A stretch of 64,000 bases of DNA, from positions 74,427 through 138,426 of the forward strand of contig DATCLS010000062.1 in NCBI GenBank assembly GCA_036563805.1, in the 5' to 3' direction. Made by a program: the position numbers and the translations under genes. The DNA comes from DATCLS01 sp036563805. Its GTDB lineage: Bacteria; Actinomycetota; Acidimicrobiia; Acidimicrobiales; VFJN01. The notes below the pieces were generated by a model. That model saw only the letters and a list, made by a program, of their open reading frames with translations. It was not told the origin of the DNA and did no database searches. This document shows positions 47,708 to 55,666 of the stretch, one piece after another (within the stretch, counting starts at the first letter, position 1; each line of letters starts with the position of its first letter).

Positions 47708-48612
47708 CGCTCCCCGGGCTCGGCGGGCGACTCCTCGGCGGGCGGCTCGTCGGCGGGCCGGAACGGCTCGGCCCCGTCGACCCGCAGGCCGGCCAGCTGC
47801 GTGGCCTGGGCCACCAGGCTGCCGCGGGCGTCCCACACCTCGCACACCTCGTCGACGAGGTCGGACTCGACGTGGCGGGCCCGGTGGCGCACCAGCAGCG
47901 GCCCCGGCGCCGGGACGGCGCGGACGTAGGCGGTCAGCTCGAGGGTCGGCACCCAGCCGCTCATGACCAGCTCGAACGTCGCCGGAGGCAGGATGTCGAC
48001 GGCCAGCAGCAGCGCCAGTGGGTCGGGCGGGCGGTCGTCGGCGAACCGGAACCAGCCTTGCACCACTGGCCGCCCGGTCGGCCGGCCAGCCAGGAACCCG
48101 TTCACCGCCGGGTCGAGCCGCACATCGACGTGGCGCATGATCGGCAGCACCATGCCGGTCGCCCCGCTCTCGGGCGAGCGCGCGCAGGACTCGGGCGGCG
48201 TGGCCGCGGGGACGGTCAGGTCGCCCCACCAGGGCTCGGCGTCGGCGGCCAGCCGGCCCAGCGTGAACGTGGCCTCGACCCGGACCGCGTCGTCCTGCAC
48301 CAGCCGGGCGCGCACCTGGCTCATGCGCCGGCCCCGGCGCAGCACCTCGGCGTGGACCTCGGCGGGACCGGGCACGGCCGCCGACACGTAGTGGGCGCTC
48401 GCCGTCAGAGGGTGCTCGTGGACGGGCGCCTCCACCGCCGAGGCGGCGGCCACCGCGGCCCGGCCCAGCGTGGCCAGCAGGTACCCGCCATGCGGCTTGT
48501 CGCCGATGGCCCAGTCGGGGTCGACGGTGACGTCGTAGGCGGCGGGACGGCCCGGCTCACCGCGGCGCAGGGCCACGGCCGTGGCCCGGTCGAAGCTGGA
48601 GGGGGCGGTCAC
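47704..48612 (-). CDS. Acyl-CoA thioesterase (double hotdog, TesB-like)
   Basis: This 302-residue protein has two hotdog halves. The first contains VDPDWAIGDKPHGGYLLATLGRAA and HPLTASAHYVSAAVPGPAE, the second WFRFADDRPPDPLALLLAVDILPP. It hydrolyses acyl-CoA to free acid and CoA. GTG 48612 lies 8 bases after TAGCGT (48621-48626, minus strand) and no Shine-Dalgarno is present. A frame open to 48900 adds random sequence that overlaps the divergent gene. Confidence 0.85.
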   Translation of the reverse strand: MTAPSSFDRATAVALRRGEPGRPAAYDVTVDPDWAIGDKPHGGYLLATLGRAAVAAASAVEAPVHEHPLTASAHYVSAAVPGPAEVHAEVLRRGRRMSQVRARLVQDDAVRVEATFTLGRLAADAEPWWGDLTVPAATPPESCARSPESGATGMVLPIMRHVDVRLDPAVNGFLAGRPTGRPVVQGWFRFADDRPPDPLALLLAVDILPPATFELVMSGWVPTLELTAYVRAVPAPGPLLVRHRARHVESDLVDEVCEVWDARGSLVAQATQLAGLRVDGAEPFRPADEPPAEESPAEPGER

Positions 48613-48638
48613 GCCGCGCGACGCTAGCGATGCCCCTG

Positions 48639-48654
48639 TCAGTTCCACAACTGA
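48639..48654. promoter_or_regulatory. Palindrome in the thioesterase-hxlR promoter, candidate HxlR operator
   Basis: TCAGTTCCACAACTGA has perfect 6-bp arms and a 4-base centre. It overlaps TTGTGG (45-50 of the same block, minus strand), which is 18 bases from the -10 hexamer TAGCGT. A bound regulator would block the promoter. Confidence 0.55.
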
Positions 48655-48688
48655 ACCCTCCGGGCCGGCGGGCGCTAAGGTCCGCGCC

Positions 48689-48907
48689 ATGACCCCCCAG
48701 GAGTGGTTGGCCGCCTTCGCGGCCCGCCTCGGCGTCGAGCCGCCGGACCCCGACACGGTCGACGAGCTGCTGGCGCTGGCCAGCACCGCCGCCCACGCCT
48801 CCGAGCGCCTCGCCGCGCCCCTCGCCTGCTGGCTGGTGGGCCGCGCCGGCGTCGAGGCCGCCGAGGCCCGCCGCCTGGCCGAGGACGTCGCCCCGCCCAC
48901 CTCCTGA
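48689..48907 (+). CDS. DUF6457 domain protein
   Basis: This 72-residue protein reads MTPQEWLAAFAARLGVEPPD and then HASERLAAPLACWLVGRAGV, the pattern of DUF6457. The domain is found alone or attached to molybdopterin cofactor proteins in Actinobacteria. That link would fit the two molybdenum hydroxylases in this window but is not proof. TAAGGT (48676-48681) is 7 bases before the ATG, so the mRNA is probably leaderless. Confidence 0.8.
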   Translation: MTPQEWLAAFAARLGVEPPDPDTVDELLALASTAAHASERLAAPLACWLVGRAGVEAAEARRLAEDVAPPTS

Positions 48908-48964
48908 CGACGGGCCCCGGCCCCACGGCCGGCCTCCCCCCGCCGCCGACCGGCGGCCGGGCGC

Positions 48965-49861
48965 TCACTCGCGGGGGCGGAAGGCGGCGATGATGCGGGC
49001 GAACCGGCGGACGGGCGCCGCCGGGTCGGACCGCGGCGCGTCCGGCAGGTCGGGCAGGCTCACGATCAACTTGCGGGCCCCGGCCTCGGCCAGCTGCCGG
49101 TACCACGCGACGTGGTCGGCCGGCTCGGGCGCCTCCGCCGGCGTCAGCGCCCGCGACAGGTGCGTGACCTTGACGTCGGTGGGGTCGCGGCCCTCGGCCT
49201 CGCAGTGCTGGCGCAGCACGGCGACCTTGCGCTGGACGGTGGCCGGGTCGCCGGTCAGGTTGCAGGCGTCCGCGTACCGGGCCACCAGCCGCAGCGTGCG
49301 CCGCTCGCCGCCGCCCCCGACCAGCAGCGGCACGTGGTCCTGCAGCGGCCGGGGCGAGCAGATGGCGGCCGGCACCGAGATCGTCCGGCCCGTGAACGGG
49401 GGCGACCCCTTGCCCCACATCAGCGGCAGCAGCTGCAGCGCGTCCTCCAGCGCCGCGTAGCGCTCGTCCAGCGGCGGGAACCGCCAGCCGTACGTCTCGT
49501 GCTCGTGCGCGTACCAGGCGGCGCCCAGCCCGCACGCCGCCCGGCCGCCGGACAGCACGTCGAGCGTGGCGACGATCTTCGCCAGGTGGGCGATGTTGCG
49601 GTAGGTGATGCCGGCCACGAGCGGGCCGAGCTTGATCGACCGGGTCTGGCCGGCCAGGAACCCGAGAGTGGTGAAGCTCTCGAGCATCTCGTCGTCGGGC
49701 TCGCCGTGCAGCGGGATCTGCAGCACGTGGTCCATCAGCCAGAGGCTGGTGAAGCCCGCCTCCTCGGCGGCGGCCGCCACCTGGGACAGGCGGTCCCGGG
49801 TCTCGGCCGGCCCGCCCGGCCACGTGAAGCGGGGGATCTGGAGGCCGAAGTCGACGGACAT
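48965..49861 (-). CDS. LLM-class F420-dependent oxidoreductase
   Basis: This 298-residue luciferase-like protein begins MSVDFGLQIPRFTWPGGPAE. It has SLWLMDHVLQIPLHGEPDDEMLES, IKLGPLVAGITYRNIAHLAKIVATLDVLSGGR and PLLVGGGGERRTLRLVARYAD, all typical of F420-dependent TIGR03560/03564-like enzymes. A GGGAG ribosome-binding site precedes the ATG. The substrate is unknown. Confidence 0.88.
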   Translation of the reverse strand: MSVDFGLQIPRFTWPGGPAETRDRLSQVAAAAEEAGFTSLWLMDHVLQIPLHGEPDDEMLESFTTLGFLAGQTRSIKLGPLVAGITYRNIAHLAKIVATLDVLSGGRAACGLGAAWYAHEHETYGWRFPPLDERYAALEDALQLLPLMWGKGSPPFTGRTISVPAAICSPRPLQDHVPLLVGGGGERRTLRLVARYADACNLTGDPATVQRKVAVLRQHCEAEGRDPTDVKVTHLSRALTPAEAPEPADHVAWYRQLAEAGARKLIVSLPDLPDAPRSDPAAPVRRFARIIAAFRPRE

Positions 49862-50020
49862 GGCTGCGCTCCCTGATGCGGATGGCGGTGGCCGGGGCGG
49901 CCACCGGGGTGGGGGGCGACGACCCGGGCGGCGCCGGGATGGGACGCCCGGACGCATCCTCTCCCGCCAGCTTGCCGCGGATGCGACGGATCCGGCCCAT
50001 TCGTGCCAGGGTGGTGGTCG

Positions 50021-50521
50021 GTGAGTGGTGACCAGGCGCCCGACCGGGCGCCCGAGGTGGCATCCCAGCCGACCGACGACACCCCCGGCGCCGGGGCCGG
50101 CGGCGGCCCGCCCGGCGGGGCGGTGGTGCGCTCGCTCCCCGTGCGCTGGCTGTGGTTCAGCGCCGGGTGGGTGGCGGTCGGCCTCGGATTCGTGGGTGCG
50201 GTCGTGCCCGGGTTCCCCATGACCGTGTTCTTCATCATCGCCGCCTCGTGCTTCGCCCGCTCCAGCCCCCGGTTCGAGCGGTGGGTGCTCGACCTGCCCG
50301 GGGTGGGCAACCTCGTGCGCGACCACCGGGCCGGGCTCGGCATGCCCCGCCGGGCCAAGGCGTGGGCCATCGGCATGGTGGTTGTGTTCGCCGGCGGCAG
50401 CGCCGTCCTGAGCCGCGACCGGCCGGTCGTGGCCGCCGCCATCGTGGCGCTCGCCGCCGTCGGCATCGCCTACATCGCCCTGCGGGTGCCCACCCGCGAG
50501 CGCGTCCTCGCCGAGGCCTGA
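50021..50521 (+). CDS. YbaN/DUF454 small membrane protein
   Basis: This 166-residue protein has an unstructured N-terminal 40 residues and then the DUF454 pattern LWFSAGWVAVGLGFVGAVVPGFPMTVFFIIAASCFARSSPRFERWVLD. Later come RDHRAGLGMPRRAKAWAIGMV and two more hydrophobic segments. Function unknown, inner membrane. It is divergent from the LLM gene, with GTG 50021 as the best start. Confidence 0.85.
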   Translation: MSGDQAPDRAPEVASQPTDDTPGAGAGGGPPGGAVVRSLPVRWLWFSAGWVAVGLGFVGAVVPGFPMTVFFIIAASCFARSSPRFERWVLDLPGVGNLVRDHRAGLGMPRRAKAWAIGMVVVFAGGSAVLSRDRPVVAAAIVALAAVGIAYIALRVPTRERVLAEA

Positions 50522-50651
50522 GGCCCGGCCCGGTCGCGGTCGTGGCCGGTCCGGCGCGAGTCGGGGCGCGGCAGGCCGCGGCCGGCACGGCTGGGCGCGC
50601 CCCGGCGGGCAACGCGGGTTATACGGCCGAGCGCCGGGTACGGAGCCGTCC

Positions 50652-51473
50652 GTGACCGGCCGCCTCCGCCTGTTCCCCCTGGTCGTCGCCCTCGCCGCCT
50701 TGGCCGTCGGAGCCGGCGCCTGCGCCGGCGACGACGACACGTCCGCCGGCGACCCGTCGCCGACGACCACGACGACGGCCGGGTCGAGCACGACCGCGGG
50801 CGGGACCGCGTCCTCGACGGCCGGTACCCCGACCACCACGACCGACGGCGGCGGGGGCGCGGGGTGCGCCGGCGGCGGGCCGGCCGTCCCCGAGGGCGAG
50901 GGCGTCGGCTCCGGCGAGATCGTCGACGTCGACGGCGACGGCCGGGCGGACGTGGGCTGGCTGGCGGCGCACGCCGACGGTACCCGGGAGCTGGGCGTGG
51001 CCACCGCGGCCGGCGGCGGGGACGTGGTCGAGATCGACTCCGCCAGCCCCAACGTCCTCACCCTGCTGGCCGTGGACGCCGACGAGCGGCCGCCGGTCGA
51101 GCTGTTCGTGAGTGACGGCCGCACGGTCGAGCTGTGGGCCTTCGCCGACTGCGCACTGGCCCCGGTCACCGACCCGGCCGGCGCTCCCTACCTGTTCGAC
51201 CTCGGCGTCCGGGGGACGGGGACCGGCATCGGCTGTCGGGAGAGCGACGGCGGGCGCCAGCTGGTCGGGCTCAACGTGGTCGACGACGACGGCACCACCG
51301 TCGAGTGGACCCGCACGGTGATCGAGCGGGACGGCCTCCAGGCCCGCAACGGTCCGACCGACGAGGGCCGGTTCGAGCGCCCGGCCGACGACGCCGCCAT
51401 CGAGCTGCTCCACACGGTGAGCTGCGGCGACGTCACGATCACCGATGACGGGATCCAGCAGCCCCCGCTCTAG
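50652..51473 (+). CDS. Lipoprotein with a calcium-binding-like (FG-GAP-type) segment
   Basis: This 273-residue protein has a signal peptide ending at GAGAC, a lipobox cysteine near residue 24. A Thr/Ser-rich linker of about 45 residues follows. One DVDGDGRADVGWL motif (Asp-x-Asp-Gly-Asp, as in FG-GAP/calcium loops) begins at about residue 94. No enzyme motif. It probably sits on the outer membrane face. GTG 50652. Confidence 0.72.
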   Translation: MTGRLRLFPLVVALAALAVGAGACAGDDDTSAGDPSPTTTTTAGSSTTAGGTASSTAGTPTTTTDGGGGAGCAGGGPAVPEGEGVGSGEIVDVDGDGRADVGWLAAHADGTRELGVATAAGGGDVVEIDSASPNVLTLLAVDADERPPVELFVSDGRTVELWAFADCALAPVTDPAGAPYLFDLGVRGTGTGIGCRESDGGRQLVGLNVVDDDGTTVEWTRTVIERDGLQARNGPTDEGRFERPADDAAIELLHTVSCGDVTITDDGIQQPPL

Positions 51474-51525
51474 GGGGCGAGCGGGGTCAGGCGGGGGCCG
51501 CCTGACCCCGCAACGCCGGCGGGCG

Positions 51526-52257
51526 TCAGCCGTGGCTGCGGGCCGAGAACCCGAGCACCTCGGCGTAGGCCGCGTCCTCGCGCTCCCGGGCGGCGGCGAC
51601 GGCCGGCTGGCGGGCCGCCAGCATCGTCGCCTTGATGGCCCGCAGCGCCGGCAGCGACGCCGCCGCCACCCGCTCCGCCAGCGCCAGCGTCTCCTCCAGC
51701 AGCCGCTCGCCGGGCACGACCCGCAGGACGATGTCGTGCTCGACCGCCTCGGCGGCCGTCAGCCAGGCGCTGGTGAACAGCAGGTGGGCGGCCCGCTGCC
51801 AGCCCATCCGCTCGGGGAACAGCACGCTGCTGGCCGCCTCGGGCGGGACCCCCATCTCCGAGAACGGCACCCGGAACCGGGCCTCCTCGGCCGCCAGCAC
51901 CAGGTCGCAGTGGGCGAGGAGCGTGAAGCCGATGCCCACCGCCACCCCGTTGACGGCGGCCAGCAGCGGCTTGTCGAACGCGCCCAGCGCGTCGAGGAAC
52001 ACGGGAAACCCCGACTCGATCGGCTCGCCGGCAGCCACCCGGGCCATCTCCTTCAAATCCTGCCCGGCCGAGAACGCCCGGCCGGCCCCGGTGAGCACGA
52101 GCACGTGCACGCCGTCGTCCTGCCGGGCCGCCTCCAGCGCCGCCGCGGCCGCCCGGTACAGGTGGCTGTCGAACGCGTTCAGGACCTCGGGCCGGTCGAG
52201 GGTCACGACCCGCACGGCGCCCCGGTCCTCCACCCGGACGGGTGTCGTCTCCGTCAT
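51526..52257 (-). CDS. Enoyl-CoA hydratase/isomerase family protein
   Basis: This 243-residue crotonase-fold protein reads VVTLDRPEVLNAFDSHLYRA and GRAFSAGQDLKEMA (oxyanion hole), then AAVNGVAVGIGFTLLAHCDL. One catalytic Glu position (PFSEMGVPPEA) is present, the other is replaced. Isomerase or hydratase on an acyl-CoA is likely. A 17-bp palindrome lies 1 base upstream of the ATG. Confidence 0.88.
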   Translation of the reverse strand: MTETTPVRVEDRGAVRVVTLDRPEVLNAFDSHLYRAAAAALEAARQDDGVHVLVLTGAGRAFSAGQDLKEMARVAAGEPIESGFPVFLDALGAFDKPLLAAVNGVAVGIGFTLLAHCDLVLAAEEARFRVPFSEMGVPPEAASSVLFPERMGWQRAAHLLFTSAWLTAAEAVEHDIVLRVVPGERLLEETLALAERVAAASLPALRAIKATMLAARQPAVAAAREREDAAYAEVLGFSARSHG

Positions 52258-52258
52258 G

Positions 52259-52275
52259 TCTGACACTCTGTCAGA
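52259..52275. promoter_or_regulatory. Perfect palindrome between enoyl-CoA hydratase and HTH-PIN pair
   Basis: TCTGACACTCTGTCAGA has perfect 7-bp arms around a CTC centre. It lies 1 base from the hydratase ATG and 66 bases before the HTH gene. It suits a TetR-type repressor of the hydratase or autoregulation of the divergent HTH gene. Confidence 0.5.
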
Positions 52276-52341
52276 TCGCCGGCGCCGGGCCCCCAATCCC
52301 GCCACCCGGCCGCCTGCGTGGACCGTCGCTACGGTGGGGCC

Positions 52342-52599
52342 ATGTCGACGCCAGGGGAAGCCGATCGCGACCTGCCGGACGAGATCACCACGGGACAGGC
52401 GGCCGACCTGCTGGGGGTGTCCCGACGGACCGTCGTCCAACTCATCGAGCGCGGCGACCTGCGGGCGACTCGGGTGGGGACCCGGCGGCGCCTCGCCCCG
52501 GCCGACGTCCTCGCCCTGCGGGAGCGGTCCCGCTCGCAGCGCCAGGCGACGCTGCGCAACGTCATCGCCGCCTCCCGGGACCTCGACCTGTACCGCTAG
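52342..52599 (+). CDS. Excisionase/MerR-type HTH protein, likely antitoxin
   Basis: This 85-residue protein has a single winged helix-turn-helix of the excisionase class (DEITTGQAADLLGVSRRTVVQLIERGDLRATRVGTRRRLAPADV, about residues 15-60). It ends in a helix (RNVIAASRDLDLYR) that could contact a toxin. TACGGT (52330-52335) is 6 bases before the ATG. It precedes a PIN-domain gene by 13 bases, the usual antitoxin-toxin order. Confidence 0.85.
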   Translation: MSTPGEADRDLPDEITTGQAADLLGVSRRTVVQLIERGDLRATRVGTRRRLAPADVLALRERSRSQRQATLRNVIAASRDLDLYR

Positions 52600-52612
52600 G
52601 GAGGCCGGGGGG

Positions 52613-53593
52613 GTGCGGGCCATCCGGGTGGTCCTCGACGCGGACGTGCTGGTCGACGCCCAGGTCCGCGACATCTTCCTGGCCCTGACCGAGGCCGACC
52701 TGCTCGAGCTGCGGTGGAGCGAGGCGCTGGTCGACGAGCTGCGCACGATCCTCGTCGACGACATGGGCCGCCAGCCCGAGGCCGCCGACCGGCTGTGCGC
52801 AGCCTTCCGGCAGGCCTTCCCGCTGAGCGAGGTGATCGGGGCCGAGGCCGCGGTCGGCCCGCTGGCGCCGGTGCCGGCCGGGTCGGCGTCGCCGGCGCTG
52901 GCCGTCGCGCTGGCCAGCGAGGCCGACATGGTGGTGGCGCACGTCCGCGACCGCTACCCGGACGACGACGTGCTGGCCGCCCACGACCTCGAAGTGCTCA
53001 CCCCGGGCGACGCCCTCGCCGCCCTGGTCGACGTGCTGGGCGCCGAGCGGGTGGCCCGGGTGTTCGAGGAGCTCACCACCGTCCTCGACGTCCCGCCCGC
53101 CGAGCTGCTGCGCAACCTGCGGCGCTTCGAGCAGGTGGCGCCGATCGCCGCCATCGCCATCGGCGCCCACCTCGACGCCCCCGGTTACCCGAGCATGCTG
53201 CGCGACTACCTGCTGGGGTCGCGGCCGGCCGACGCCCGGGCGGCCGTGTCCGACCTGGTCAACTGCGTAGGCGACGGCGACCTGGCCGGCATGGAGGCGC
53301 TGCTGTCGCCGGCGGCCAAGGCGGCCCTCGGCCCCACCGAGCGGGCCCGCCACCGGGCGCTCCGGGTCGAGTTCGCCGACGTTCTCTACGCGCCCGGCGA
53401 CTGGAGCTTCGGGGCGGGCGACCGGGTCGTCGGCCCGGACGCCGAGATCGTCACGCTCGTCCGCCAGGTCGAGCCGGTCCCCGGTTCGGCGGGCGAGGGG
53501 CGAGGGCAGGCGCTCGTGTTCGGCGTCGTGTTCGAGGACGGCCGCTGGTGCGTCGACGACATCGAGCGGCGCGACGATCCGGACCCGGCGTAG
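52613..53593 (+). CDS. PIN-domain protein (toxin-like) with extra C-terminal domain
   Basis: This 326-residue protein begins with a PIN domain: VVLDADVLVDAQVRDIFLAL (first acidic residue), LRWSEALVDELRTILVDDMG (second), and DMVVAHVRDRYPDDDVLAAHDLEVLTPGDAL. It matches HTH-partnered PIN_3 toxins, which cleave RNA. Those are normally about 180-190 residues. Here about 140 further residues follow, including VSDLVNCVGDGDLAGMEALL and GRWCVDDIERRDD, resembling an NTF2/SnoaL-like fold. The asparagine usually found after Asp (LDAN) is Asp (LDAD). It has GGGAGG about 8 bases before GTG 52613. Confidence 0.8.
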   Translation: MRAIRVVLDADVLVDAQVRDIFLALTEADLLELRWSEALVDELRTILVDDMGRQPEAADRLCAAFRQAFPLSEVIGAEAAVGPLAPVPAGSASPALAVALASEADMVVAHVRDRYPDDDVLAAHDLEVLTPGDALAALVDVLGAERVARVFEELTTVLDVPPAELLRNLRRFEQVAPIAAIAIGAHLDAPGYPSMLRDYLLGSRPADARAAVSDLVNCVGDGDLAGMEALLSPAAKAALGPTERARHRALRVEFADVLYAPGDWSFGAGDRVVGPDAEIVTLVRQVEPVPGSAGEGRGQALVFGVVFEDGRWCVDDIERRDDPDPA

Positions 53594-53629
53594 CGGGCGC
53601 CGCACCCGGCGTATCCCTGAATTTGTACG

Positions 53630-53648
53630 AAAGGTGGGCCTAATGTCG
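53630..53648. promoter_or_regulatory. Candidate iron-regulator (IdeR/DmdR-type) box
   Basis: The 19 bases from 53630 contain AAGGT and GCCTAA and match about 12 of 19 positions of the actinobacterial iron-box consensus (TWAGGTWAGSCTWACCTWA). They overlap a -10-like TAATGT at 53641-53646, 10 bases before the first siderophore synthetase gene. Repression by iron would fit the operon. The match is partial. Confidence 0.4.
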
Positions 53649-53656
53649 GTGGGGCG

Positions 53657-55666
53657 ATGCCCGCCCTCGCCGCTCCCGTCCAGGACACGCACGCCCGGGC
53701 CCGCGCCGAGATCCTGCGCGAGCTGGTGGACGCCGCCCTGGCCGACGCGCTCGTGACGCTTGCCGCCGGGCCGCCCGTCGGGGGCGCGGGCTCCATTTCA
53801 GGCGCTGACGGCGCCGGCGGCGAGCGGTGGGCAGAGGCCGACCTCGGCGGCGGGCGGGCGCTGCGGCTGCGGGTCCGCCCGGCGACGTTCCCCCGGGCCT
53901 GGCGGTGCGCCGGCGGCCCGGTGCTGCTGGTCGAAGCCGGTGGCGCCGAGCGGGAGATCGAGGCCGAGGAGCTGGTGGACGAGCTCGGCCGGGTCGGGTG
54001 GGACCCCGGCCGGCCCGACCGGTGTGGCGGCTCGGCCAACCGGTCCGCCGGCTCGGCCGGCCGAGCCGGCGGCGCCGACGCCGGCGAGCCACCCAACGGA
54101 GACGGCACGTCCGCCCGACCACCCGGCGCCGCCCGGCCGGGCGGGGACGCCGGGCGACCCGGTGGGGACGCCCGGGCGGCCGCCCGGCCCGCCACCGGCC
54201 TGGTGCGCGCCGACGTGGCCGGGGCCGCCGACGCGGTGGCCCGGGCCGCCGACGCCGCCCCCGGCGTCCGGGCCGAGCTGGCGGCGACGGGCCTGACCAC
54301 CCGCACCGGCGAGCGCCTCGCCGCCCTCGGCGACCGGCCGTTCCACCCGCTCGGCCGGCACAAGCGGGGCTGGACCGGCGCCGACGACGCCCGCTGGGGC
54401 CCCCACGCCCCCGAGCCGTTCGGGCTCGACTGGTGGGCGGTCCCCCGCGCCTGGCTGGCCCGGTCCGCGGTCCTGCCCGAGCCGGCGCGGCTCCTCGGGC
54501 CCGCCGACCGCGAGCGCCTCGCCGACGCCGCCCGCCGCCACCGGGTGGGCGTCGACCACGCCGTCCTGCCGGTCCACCCGTGGCAGGCCCGCCACCTGGG
54601 CGGGCCGCCGCCCGGCGCGGTGCCGCTGGCCGCCGGGCTCGGCCGGTTCCGGGCCACGGCGTCGCTGCGGACGCTGGAGCCCGCCGACCACCCCGACGTC
54701 CATCTCAAGCTGCCGCTGGCGGTCGCCGCCCTGGGCGCCGGGCGCCAGCTCCCCGTCCGCTACCTGCGCAACGGCGACCGGGCCCAGGGGCTGCTGGTCG
54801 CCGTGGCCCGCCACCCGGCCCTGGCCGGGCGGGTCCACGTGTGCGACGAGGCCGCCTGGTGGACGACGCCGGCCGGCGGGCCGGGCCCGCTCGGCGACGG
54901 CGACCTCGGCTGCCAGCTGCGCCGCTACCCGACGGGGCCGGGCGCCCCGGCCGCTGGCCCGGGCGCCGCCCGGGTGCCGCTCGGCGCCTTCGGGGTCACG
55001 GTCGACGGCCACGCCCCCGCCCTCGCCGCGCTGGCCGAGCCGGGGCGGGGTGGGGCGGCCCTGGCCGCCCTCGCCGGCGCGCTGGTCCGGCTGGCAATCG
55101 TGAGCCTGGCCCACGGCGTGATGCCCGAGCTGCACGGCCAGAACGTGGTCGTCGCCGTACGGCCGGGGCCGACCCCGGCGGCGCGGGTCGCCGGCCTGGT
55201 GCTGCGCGACCACGACGCGGTCCGCATCCACCCCGCCTGGCTCCGGGCCGCCGGCCTGCCCGACCCCGGCTACGTGGTCGACGGCCGGACGCCCAACACG
55301 CTGGTGGCCGGCTCGCCCGCGGCGCTGCTGGGCTGGTTCCAGATGCTGGGCGTGCACCTCGGGCTGTACCCGATCGTGCGGGCCCTGGGGCCGGACGAGG
55401 CCGCCGGGTGGCGGACGGTCGCCGCCGCCACGCGGGTGGCCCTCGACGAGCTGGAGGCGTGGGACGGTGGCGACGCCGCCGGCGGCGCGGGCGCCCTCGC
55501 CCTCGGACCGGCGGTCGCCGTCGCCCGCCGCCAGCTCCTGGAGGCGCCGGCGTGGCCGGTCAAGCTCGTGCTCGGCCCGCTGCTCGAGCGGGGCGCGACG
55601 TGCGGGACCTCCATGCCGAGCGCGGTCGGCACGGCTGCCAACCCCCTGCGGGTGGTCGGGGCGTGA
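53657..55666 (+). CDS. NIS siderophore synthetase (IucA/IucC family), first of three
   Basis: This 669-residue enzyme activates a carboxylate with ATP and couples it to an amine or alcohol without a peptide template. Family motifs are PFHPLGRHKRGW (about residues 229-240), VLPVHPWQARHL (about 303-314), HLKLPLAVAALGAGRQLPVRYLRNGDR, and GVMPELHGQNVVVAV followed by LRDHDAVRIHP. A Pro/Gly/Ala-rich insert at about residues 118-180 breaks the N-terminal domain. The stop overlaps the next GTG by 4 bases. Type A, B or C cannot be fixed by eye. Confidence 0.9.
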   Translation: MPALAAPVQDTHARARAEILRELVDAALADALVTLAAGPPVGGAGSISGADGAGGERWAEADLGGGRALRLRVRPATFPRAWRCAGGPVLLVEAGGAEREIEAEELVDELGRVGWDPGRPDRCGGSANRSAGSAGRAGGADAGEPPNGDGTSARPPGAARPGGDAGRPGGDARAAARPATGLVRADVAGAADAVARAADAAPGVRAELAATGLTTRTGERLAALGDRPFHPLGRHKRGWTGADDARWGPHAPEPFGLDWWAVPRAWLARSAVLPEPARLLGPADRERLADAARRHRVGVDHAVLPVHPWQARHLGGPPPGAVPLAAGLGRFRATASLRTLEPADHPDVHLKLPLAVAALGAGRQLPVRYLRNGDRAQGLLVAVARHPALAGRVHVCDEAAWWTTPAGGPGPLGDGDLGCQLRRYPTGPGAPAAGPGAARVPLGAFGVTVDGHAPALAALAEPGRGGAALAALAGALVRLAIVSLAHGVMPELHGQNVVVAVRPGPTPAARVAGLVLRDHDAVRIHPAWLRAAGLPDPGYVVDGRTPNTLVAGSPAALLGWFQMLGVHLGLYPIVRALGPDEAAGWRTVAAATRVALDELEAWDGGDAAGGAGALALGPAVAVARRQLLEAPAWPVKLVLGPLLERGATCGTSMPSAVGTAANPLRVVGA

